From NCBI GenBank assembly GCA_021809235.1, contig JAKBAG010000104.1:1-9460 (forward strand): a DNA stretch of 9,460 bases, read 5' to 3'. This stretch comes from Acidobacteriota bacterium. Its GTDB lineage: Bacteria; Acidobacteriota; Terriglobia; Terriglobales; Acidobacteriaceae. Both the position numbers and the translations under genes were made by a program. Below the pieces are notes generated by a model, which ran no database searches, had not been told where the DNA came from, and was given only the letters and a program-made list of their open reading frames with translations. Of this stretch, positions 1 to 5,706 are shown piece by piece; positions within the stretch are counted from its first letter, which is position 1, and each line of letters starts with the position of its first letter.

Positions 1-341
1 GTCTTGCCGCCGCTTTTTGCACCAGAACTACTCTGCTTGTTTGCGGCAGACTTTGTCGCGGCAGACTTCACCGCAGATCTCTTTCCTGAAATCTTGGTTG
101 CTGACTTTGCCGCCGACTTTTGGGCATATGCGCGGCGAGCCTTTGCAGCTGGCATCGGTGCGGCGGTGTCCATAGGGACGGCGACCATCATGACCGCTTC
201 AGCGATCAGCAGGCTCTCGCCCGACTCCATGCTGGGTGCCGGATCATCCTGCAACTCCACGTCCTGCACGGGCTGAAAAATCGGGGGCAAAGAACCCTCT
301 CCCGATTCCCCAGCAGCATGTACGCGGATCATCCGATTCAT
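1..341 (-). CDS. Unrecognised protein with Ala/Lys/Ser-rich basic tail, 3' end off the window
   Basis: This frame is open from an ATG at 341 to the left edge and gives the first 113 residues; the C-terminus is missing. The start is supported by GGAGG about 8 bases upstream and by an in-frame TAG 12 codons upstream with no other ATG between. Residues 10-45 are acidic and Pro/Gln-rich (Glu12, Glu15, Asp27, Glu29, Asp32, Asp33, Glu39, Glu42). Residues 44-62 are mildly hydrophobic and Met/Val/Ala-rich. From residue 67 the chain turns strongly basic and low in complexity, with repeated KSAA/KSAT units through residue 113. There is no signal peptide and no catalytic motif. Tails of this composition occur in histone H1-like and other nucleic-acid-binding bacterial proteins, but here that is composition only. 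It lies 136 bases downstream of the transglycosylase gene on the same strand with no convincing terminator between them, so co-transcription is possible. I do not recognise the family. Confidence 0.6.
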   Translation of the reverse strand, partial: MNRMIRVHAAGESGEGSLPPIFQPVQDVELQDDPAPSMESGESLLIAEAVMMVAVPMDTAAPMPAAKARRAYAQKSAAKSATKISGKRSAVKSAATKSAANKQSSSGAKSGGK

Positions 342-477
342 CTCGATTTCCTCCAGCTCCTGCTCCGTGCCGTACTACTCTAAAAACTTTGTCGCGCTGA
401 TTTTGCGCATACGCCATCGGCGCACATTTTAGCAATAGCTTGCTACGAAATGCGAGCACTGACAAGTACGTAATTGA

Positions 478-2343
478 CTACTTCTGTATTTTTTTTCGTT
501 TTGTGCTGGATGAGGTCGACGTGGACCGTTTTGATTTTCGCTTTCGATGGGCGTCTTGTGACTGCTGTGCACGCGTGTGGTTGCTGCTACTTCCGGTAGC
601 GTGCACTGCTTTGCTACGTACTGTTTTCCCTTTTTTCCCATGTATGCGGGAGTGGCTGGAAGGCTGATGAATACTGGCTTCTGGCGCTATCACGCGGATA
701 CGCTCTCCGTTGTGGACATGGGTTCCGGACAGATGATTCCAGCGGCGCAGATCAGAAAGGGAAACTCCAAATCGATCCGCGATGGTCACCAAAGTATCGC
801 CGTGATGTGCGCGGTAATAGGTCGTGTGTCGCCGCGGAGCAATCACTGGCGCTGCCGGAATTACGAGTGCCGATACGCTCTGCAGGGTGTCATCTGACTG
901 AAGATGATTGACGCGCGCCAGCTCTTCCACGCTCACGTGATAGCTGCGCGCTACGCTGGCAAGTGTGTCGTCTGCCGTGACCGTGTGGTAGCGCCAAGCC
1001 GTCCGATGTTCCACCGGGATGAGTTGAATCTTTGCTTCAAAGGATGCTGCTGTACCGGCTGGAAGATGAAGTGAGAATGGCTGGGTCAGCATCTCTGCTG
1101 GTGGCGTTTGCATGCGCAACAGGGATGGATTCAGGGCCATGAGTTCGCGTGGATCCGCATGCACCAGATCAGCGACCAGTCGCAAGTCAACCGAGTAGTT
1201 GATGTTCACCGTGTCCGTAACCACGGGCGGATCCATCGACAGATCATCAAAGCCGTACTGCTTCTTGTTGTTGGCGATGATGATGGCTGCCAGAATCTCC
1301 GGTACATAGTTTTTGGTTTCACCGGGCAGGTTATTGCGCCTGTACAGCTCCCAGTAGTCGGCATAGCCGGTCTTCTGCACCGCACGTTGGACGTTGCCGG
1401 CTCCCCAGTCATAGGCGGCCATGGCGAGGTACCAGTCGCCGAGCTGATCGTAAAGAAATTTCATGTACCTCGCATAGGCACGCGTGGATTTCTCCGGGTC
1501 AAAGCGCTCGTCAACATATCCATTACGCAGCAGACCGTAGTTGCCGTGAGGCATGAACTGCCACATACCGCCTGCGCCGGATTGCCGATTTACAACCTGA
1601 GGCTGAAAGCCCGATTCAGCCACGGCCAGATAAATCAGATCCTGCGGCACGCCCTCTTCTGCCATCACGCGCTGAATCATTGCGCGATACTTTCCGCTGC
1701 GCTCCAGCGAATGCTTCAGTGTGTTGTGGCCGATCTTGGTATTGGCGAAAAAGTTGATAAACCCGGCAACGTAATCGTTGATTACCAGCGGCAGATCGCT
1801 GCGTGTGGTGGCCAGGTTGGCGCGTGCCCGCGCCACCAGGTTTGGATCGACTGCGAAGGTGACATCGTTGGCCACATCCGCAGGCGTGGGCTCTTCCACC
1901 GGGGCAAATCCGTTTCCCTGCTTCAGTGCCTCCATCTCCAGCCCATTCACCACATCCAGAACATGGTTGTACTCATCTAAAAGCTGCGAGTTGGTTCGGA
2001 TGTCCATATCGCTTGCGAGCATGGTATCCACTGCAGCATCAAAGTGCTTCCTGGCTTCTGTCAGTTTTCCAGCCCGATAGCTAGCTTGACCCTGCTTCAG
2101 GTCTAGCTCCACTTCGGCAATGATCTGTGCAATCCGCAGTTGCTGCTCTGGCAGCGGACTCTGTCGGTCGGCTTTTCCTGTGACGTTGGAAGAGGTCGGA
2201 TTCTGTCCGTTGCCGTCGACTACCGAAGGTGCCGTCGCTGCAGGTGTTGGCCGGGTTTCTGTACCCTTGCAGCCAGCAAGCAAAATGGCAGTCATCAGCA
2301 CAAGGGTCCACGGTCCGTTCCGTGTCCAGTTCTTCCGTTTCAT
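478..2343 (-). CDS. mltD: MltD-type membrane-bound lytic murein transglycosylase, LysM lipoprotein
   Basis: This enzyme should cleave the MurNAc-GlcNAc bond of peptidoglycan, forming 1,6-anhydroMurNAc, from a lipid anchor facing the periplasm. The chosen ATG at 2343 gives 621 residues, starts a clean lipoprotein signal (basic n-region, hydrophobic core, LLAGC lipobox with Cys25) and has AGGA 7 bases upstream. A longer frame to 2439 would bury this signal. A Thr/Pro/Asn-rich linker leads to a TPR-like helical segment (about 65-109). The SLT domain (about 226-333) has the catalytic Glu243 in AVAESGF, then GMWQFMP and AYDWGAGNV; the last replaces the usual AYNxG Asn with Asp. A degenerate LysM-like segment (about 387-431) precedes two recognisable LysM domains (about 452-497 and 508-553). 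The last 65 residues are a Ser/Lys/Arg/His-rich tail. E. coli MltD is shorter (about 450 residues). The family call is firm; the function of the tail is unknown. Confidence 0.93.
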   Translation of the reverse strand: MKRKNWTRNGPWTLVLMTAILLAGCKGTETRPTPAATAPSVVDGNGQNPTSSNVTGKADRQSPLPEQQLRIAQIIAEVELDLKQGQASYRAGKLTEARKHFDAAVDTMLASDMDIRTNSQLLDEYNHVLDVVNGLEMEALKQGNGFAPVEEPTPADVANDVTFAVDPNLVARARANLATTRSDLPLVINDYVAGFINFFANTKIGHNTLKHSLERSGKYRAMIQRVMAEEGVPQDLIYLAVAESGFQPQVVNRQSGAGGMWQFMPHGNYGLLRNGYVDERFDPEKSTRAYARYMKFLYDQLGDWYLAMAAYDWGAGNVQRAVQKTGYADYWELYRRNNLPGETKNYVPEILAAIIIANNKKQYGFDDLSMDPPVVTDTVNINYSVDLRLVADLVHADPRELMALNPSLLRMQTPPAEMLTQPFSLHLPAGTAASFEAKIQLIPVEHRTAWRYHTVTADDTLASVARSYHVSVEELARVNHLQSDDTLQSVSALVIPAAPVIAPRRHTTYYRAHHGDTLVTIADRFGVSLSDLRRWNHLSGTHVHNGERIRVIAPEASIHQPSSHSRIHGKKGKTVRSKAVHATGSSSNHTRAQQSQDAHRKRKSKRSTSTSSSTKRKKIQK

Positions 2344-2524
2344 TTCCAGTCCTGGTGGCGATGGTCGAAGACCCGGAAGTGTGGGCCCGGCGCTTCGCCA
2401 GAATCGATTCTGATGCCGTTTGCGCGGCCCGCGCGGCAACTTGCAACGACTCTCCCGATGATAAGCTATCTAAGAGAGTCCAGCCTGCGGAATAGCTCCC
2501 GTGGTGCCGCTCGCCCACCCATCT
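2344..2524. promoter_or_regulatory. Divergent intergenic region between mltD and lepA
   Basis: These 181 bases must hold promoters for both divergent genes, but neither matches consensus well. On the plus strand TTGCAA (2441-2446) could serve as a -35 element, with a poor -10 near 2463-2472 at non-ideal spacing. On the minus strand TATCAT, inside the same AT-rich patch at 2458-2472, is a possible -10 without a good -35. That patch includes a small inverted repeat, GATA-AGC-TATC. The rest is GC-rich. The promoter assignment is inferred mainly from gene orientation. Confidence 0.3.
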
Positions 2525-4339
2525 ATGGACGCCCACCTGATTAGAAATTTCGCGATTATTGCGCATATCGACCACGGCAAATCCACCCTCTCAGATCGAT
2601 TGCTGGAGCGGACGGGATCTCTGACGGCGCGGGAAATGCAGGCTCAGGTGCTCGATGCCATGGATCTGGAGCGCGAGCGCGGTATCACCATTAAAGCCCA
2701 TGCCGTCCGCATGATGTACCAGGCGCGGGATGGAGTCACCTATCAGCTGAACCTGATTGACACTCCCGGTCACGTGGACTTCAGCTATGAAGTATCCCGC
2801 TCGCTGGCTTCCTGTGAAGGCGCATTGCTCGTCGTCGATGCCAGTCAGGGCGTGGAAGCGCAAACCCTGGCCAATGCGTATCTGGCCATCAACGGTGGGC
2901 TGGAGATCATTCCAGTTATCAACAAAATCGACCTGCCGTCTGCTGACATCACGCGTACCCAGGAAGCTATTGAACAAGCCGTTGGGCTCGATGCTACCGA
3001 TGCCATCCCGGTGAGCGCCAAAACCGGGCAGGGCATTGATGATGTGCTGGAAGCCATTGTCCATCGTCTTCCTCCGCCGGTTGCCGATCCGGAAGCTCCC
3101 TTGCAGGCGCTCATTTTTGATTCCTGGTTTGATCCCTATCGCGGCGTGGTTGTCCTGGCTCGCATCATTCACGGTCGCATGCACAAGGGGCAGCGGATCC
3201 GCTTCATGTCCAATGGTCGTGTGTACACCATTGATGCTATGGGCGTGCTAACTCCCAAACCGGTAGAGATTCAGGAACTGGTCGCAGGCGAAGTCGGATT
3301 CTTTACCGCAACCATCAAGAATGTGGCCGACACCCAGATTGGCGATACGGTCACGGAAGACGATCGTCCAGCAACAGCCGCACTTCCCGGGTTCATGGAG
3401 ACCATGCCCATGGTCTTTGCCGGGCTCTACACGGTGGACTCCCACGAGCACACCCTGCTGCGAGATGCTCTGGAAAAACTGCGCCTCAACGATTCCAGCT
3501 TCTTTTTTGAGCCGGAATCCTCGGTGGCTCTCGGCTTCGGCTTCCGCTGCGGATTTCTAGGCCTGTTGCACATGGAAATCATTCAGGAGCGCATTGAACG
3601 CGAATACAACCTGGATCTGATCACCACGGCTCCAGGTGTGCGCTATCGCATCACCCTCACCAGCGGTGAAGTGGTCGAAGTGGATAACCCATCTCGCTGG
3701 CCGGATACCACCAATATCGAAACAATAGAAGAGCCCATCATCCGCGCCATGATCCTGACCAACGAGGAGTATGTGGGCGGTATTCTCAAGCTGGTGGAGG
3801 AAAAACGCGGCAAGCAGATCAACTTCGAGTACGTAACACCTACCCGCGTTATGCTCACCTATGAGCTGCCGCTCAATGAAATCGTCCTCGATTTTTATGA
3901 CCGCCTTAAGTCCGTATCGCGTGGCTATGCTTCCCTGGACTATCAGCCTGCCGGTTCCTGGATATCACCAATGGTAAAGATGGATATTCTCGTCTCCGGC
4001 GATCCGGTCGACGCGCTCTCGATCATTGTGCACCGCGACCATGCCTATGAACGCGGTCGCGCGCTGGTATCGAAAATGCGTGAGCTCATCCCGCGACAGC
4101 AGTTTGAAGTTGCCATCCAGGCCGCCATTGGCTCCAAGGTGGTGGCACGCGAAACAGTAGCTGCGTTGCGCAAAAACGTCATCGCCAAGTGCTACGGCGG
4201 TGACATCAGCCGCAAGCGCAAGCTCCTGGAAAAGCAGAAGGAAGGAAAGAAGCGTATGAAGAGGATCGGTAAGGTTGACATTCCGCAGGAGGCATTTCTG
4301 GCCGTTCTTCGCGTTGGAGAAGATGCACAAAACTCTTGA
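2525..4339 (+). CDS. lepA: Elongation factor 4 (LepA), ribosome-associated GTPase
   Basis: LepA is a translational GTPase that binds the ribosome and has been linked to back-translocation, 30S biogenesis and translation under stress. The ATG at 2525 gives 604 residues against 599 in E. coli, and the protein opens with the family's usual short lead into IRNFAIIAHIDHGKS. An in-frame GTG at 2501 would add eight residues not typical of the family; neither start has a clear Shine-Dalgarno sequence. The G-domain motifs are complete: G1 AHIDHGKS (13-20), G2 RGITIKA (52-58), G3 DTPGHVDF (79-86, with catalytic His83), G4 NKID (133-136) and G5 SAKTG (164-168). EF-G-like domains II, III and V follow, then the LepA-specific C-terminal domain with its signature CYGGDISRKRKLLEKQKEGK and a basic stretch. 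Nothing is truncated. It is divergent from mltD, has no same-strand neighbour in the window, and appears to be a single-gene transcript. Confidence 0.98.
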   Translation: MDAHLIRNFAIIAHIDHGKSTLSDRLLERTGSLTAREMQAQVLDAMDLERERGITIKAHAVRMMYQARDGVTYQLNLIDTPGHVDFSYEVSRSLASCEGALLVVDASQGVEAQTLANAYLAINGGLEIIPVINKIDLPSADITRTQEAIEQAVGLDATDAIPVSAKTGQGIDDVLEAIVHRLPPPVADPEAPLQALIFDSWFDPYRGVVVLARIIHGRMHKGQRIRFMSNGRVYTIDAMGVLTPKPVEIQELVAGEVGFFTATIKNVADTQIGDTVTEDDRPATAALPGFMETMPMVFAGLYTVDSHEHTLLRDALEKLRLNDSSFFFEPESSVALGFGFRCGFLGLLHMEIIQERIEREYNLDLITTAPGVRYRITLTSGEVVEVDNPSRWPDTTNIETIEEPIIRAMILTNEEYVGGILKLVEEKRGKQINFEYVTPTRVMLTYELPLNEIVLDFYDRLKSVSRGYASLDYQPAGSWISPMVKMDILVSGDPVDALSIIVHRDHAYERGRALVSKMRELIPRQQFEVAIQAAIGSKVVARETVAALRKNVIAKCYGGDISRKRKLLEKQKEGKKRMKRIGKVDIPQEAFLAVLRVGEDAQNS

Positions 4340-4353
4340 CGATCGTCAAGAGT
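4332..4353. repeat. Perfect 22-base palindrome over the lepA stop codon
   Basis: The sequence is identical to its own reverse complement. As RNA it can fold into a 9-bp stem (arms ACTCTTGAC and GTCAAGAGT) with a GATC loop. The lepA stop TGA (4337-4339) sits inside the left arm. No T-run follows on either strand, so it is not a classical Rho-independent terminator. It could be a 3'-end stabilising hairpin, a dimeric protein-binding site or chance. The 10-base core GACGATCGTC also occurs within lepA at 3359-3368. Confidence 0.7.
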
Positions 4354-4700
4354 ATCTGCCGCCCCGCGATTCCATGCAGCTCAATCCTTTCCTGACTGCT
4401 CTTACGCTCGAAACTGCATAGATTTCCTGCAACGATTCACGAATTTTTCATCACAAACTGTGGAAAGCTCTAACTCAGTTACAAAACAGCACAGCTGTTT
4501 GTCAACTAGATTCCACCTTTCACGGAAATTCATTAAGTGGTTGATTGTAAATATGTTAATGAACTCGCATTTCCTTCCCGTTTTGGCATGAGGGATCAGG
4601 GGCGCGAAACTTCCGTGCTTTCTCAGAATTCTTCCACATTTTTTTCCACAGGGAGGGCGTTTTCTCCGTCAAGGTGATTCTTAGGGACAATCCTTTGAAA
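4354..4700. other. Non-coding gap between convergent lepA and skp, with small repeats
   Basis: No credible gene lies here; the only small plus-strand ORF noted (ATG at 4588, 29 codons) has no support. The stretch is more AT-rich than its surroundings. It contains a 7-bp hairpin, AAACAGC-ACA-GCTGTTT (4484-4500), and an 8-base inverted repeat, TTCATTAA (4529-4536) and TTAATGAA (4556-4563), around an AT-rich 19-base spacer. It also holds a direct repeat of TTCCACA (4632-4638 and 4644-4650), a reverse copy TGTGGAA (4459-4465) and a near copy TTCCACC (4511-4517). The strong terminator at 4701-4730 could also end a plus-strand transcript from here, so a small RNA is possible, but I see no convincing promoter. 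Confidence 0.5.
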
Positions 4701-4730
4701 AGAAAGCCCCGGCCGAAGCCGGGGCTTTCT
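4701..4730 (-). terminator. Rho-independent terminator of skp, probably bidirectional
   Basis: A perfect 13-bp stem is formed by AGAAAGCCCCGGC and its complement. On the minus strand the loop is TTCG closed by C-G, the extra-stable cUUCGg tetraloop, and the hairpin runs into CTTTCTTTTC. It begins 20 bases past the skp stop codon. On the plus strand the same stem (loop CGAA) is followed by CTTTCTACTTCC, so it may also stop transcription arriving from lepA. Confidence 0.9.
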
Positions 4731-4750
4731 ACTTCCCTGAGGGGTAAAAC

Positions 4751-5371
4751 TCAGTGAGAGGCCGGTTTGGGGGCCGAGGGAAGCCCTCCGGACTGCGCTG
4801 GTGCGGCAGGCGCAGGCACACCGGACTTGGCGTTGTAGGCAGCCACAATGTCCTTGGTGATGTTTGTGGATTCAGCTGCCCAAAGCACAGGACTCTGCTG
4901 CTGGCTTACGTCAACGACGAGGGTGTAGTTGTGCTGCTTAGCGTAGGTGTTGAGTACGTCATAGACCTTGGAGGCCAGGCCGTTGTACATGTCCTGCACG
5001 GACTGCTGAAAGTCCGACTGGGCATCCTGAGCTTCCCGCTGGAGTTGCTTGGTCTTCTCGTCGATCTGGCGGGTCTTGTCGGCAGTCTGCTGGGAGGTGA
5101 GCGTGGATGCCTGCGTTTGCAACTGCTTCTTCATGGCCTCAATCTCGTCATTGAGGGTTTTGAGCTGCGCACGCTTTGGCTGAAACTTCTGCTGCAGGTC
5201 TGCAAAGTCGCGCTGCCCTTCATTGGTCTGAGCCACGGCAGCCTGGAAGGCGATCACGGCAATTTTGCTGGGTGCCGATGCGGTGGATGCAGACCGTGCG
5301 GGTGTCTGTGCGACAGCTCCGATGGTCAGGCTCGACGCAGCGAGAACTGCTAGGGTGAGGGTACGTTTCAT
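4751..5371 (-). CDS. skp: OmpH/Skp-family periplasmic chaperone
   Basis: Skp/OmpH proteins are trimeric periplasmic holdases that keep unfolded outer-membrane proteins soluble on their way to the BAM complex. The ATG at 5371 gives 206 residues and begins a Sec signal peptide (MKRTLTLAVL, with likely cleavage after AVA at residue 21). An in-frame TTG at 5380 would add three residues, but the upstream AAGGAG lies only 3 bases from it, against 12 from the ATG, so the start is not fully settled. The mature chain has a beta strand (KIAVIAFQAAV, 36-46), a long Gln/Lys/Glu-rich coiled coil (about 54-146, the tentacle arms) and a returning strand (YTLVVDVS, 149-156), which is the Skp fold order. Residues 183-206 form a Pro/Ala/Ser-rich tail absent from E. 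coli Skp (161 residues as precursor). It sits downstream of bamA, its functional partner, but has its own promoter. Confidence 0.92.
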   Translation of the reverse strand: MKRTLTLAVLAASSLTIGAVAQTPARSASTASAPSKIAVIAFQAAVAQTNEGQRDFADLQQKFQPKRAQLKTLNDEIEAMKKQLQTQASTLTSQQTADKTRQIDEKTKQLQREAQDAQSDFQQSVQDMYNGLASKVYDVLNTYAKQHNYTLVVDVSQQQSPVLWAAESTNITKDIVAAYNAKSGVPAPAAPAQSGGLPSAPKPASH

Positions 5372-5544
5372 CGACTTCAAAAGCTCCTTCGGTCTTCCTG
5401 TTTTGGTTTTGCCCGCATTCCTTCAAGAAAGCAAGACATCGCTTCCTGGTGGGTATCTCCTAGCTCTCCATGGGTTCCACCTTCAGATACTGCCAGAAGC
5501 ATGGAAAACACAGTGGGATGCGGACAGAGACGTCAGCAGGAACT
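5372..5544 (-). promoter_or_regulatory. Predicted long 5' leader of skp
   Basis: If transcription starts about 7 bases past the TATAAT at 5551-5556, the skp mRNA has an untranslated leader of about 170 bases. It contains a frame from ATG 5502 to TGA 5377 (41 codons before the stop). An internal ATG at 5439 in the same frame is preceded by AGGA and gives 20 codons. The TGA lies 5 bases before the skp ATG. No known riboswitch was recognised. The transcript start is predicted, not seen. Confidence 0.4.
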
Positions 5545-5550
5545 ATCTGG

Positions 5551-5579
5551 ATTATAGGAGTGGTGCCTGCCTTGGTCAA
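5551..5579 (-). promoter_or_regulatory. Sigma-70 promoter of skp
   Basis: On the minus strand TTGACC (5579-5574) and a perfect TATAAT (5556-5551) are separated by exactly 17 bases. It lies between the bamA terminator and the skp start and points at skp. This is the best promoter match in the window. A typical start site would fall near 5544. Confidence 0.8.
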
Positions 5580-5650
5580 ACGAAACAAGCCGTGAAAATC
5601 AGCAATTTCGCGCAGATCGAGAGCGGAGTATCTTGTGAAATCAGCCCAGC

Positions 5651-5688
5651 AAAAAGCCCTTCGGAGCAATTGCTCGCGAAGGGCTTCT
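5651..5688 (-). terminator. Rho-independent terminator of bamA
   Basis: On the minus strand the arms AAGCCCTTCG and CGAAGGGCTT (10 bp) enclose a second small palindrome, GAGCAATTGCTC, with one bulged base. A TTTTT run (overlapping the stem's last two bases) closes the 3' side. It starts about 19 bases past the bamA stop and precedes the skp promoter, so it separates the two transcription units. Confidence 0.9.
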
Positions 5689-5706
5689 AAGGGATGGAGA
5701 GATTGA

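Noticed and set aside
409..446. Weak hairpins (TAGCAA/TTGCTA and CGCC/GGCG) between mltD and the leftmost gene
   Set aside because: Stems are only 4-6 bp and no T-run follows, so a terminator cannot be supported.
489..496. Run of eight A in the last codons of mltD (minus strand), a possible slippage site
   Set aside because: Slippage would change only the final residues and add a short tail before a stop; no downstream domain would be joined, so there is no sign of programmed frameshifting.
1108..1980. Plus-strand open frame of 290 codons opposite mltD
   Set aside because: It lies wholly within the transglycosylase gene on the other strand, has no ribosome site or recognisable motif, and is explained by codon bias.
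2501..2524. GTG start giving LepA eight extra residues
   Set aside because: The extra residues are unlike LepA N-termini, which begin a few residues before IRNF; the ATG at 2525 fits the family length.
4588..4677. Small plus-strand ORF of 29 codons after lepA
   Set aside because: No Shine-Dalgarno sequence, no recognisable product and a composition like the surrounding non-coding DNA.
4354..4700. Replication origin suggested by DnaA-box-like motifs and AT-rich repeats
   Set aside because: Only one motif comes within one mismatch of the DnaA box, and there is no dnaA, dnaN or other origin-linked gene nearby. It is kept only as a lower-level regulatory possibility.
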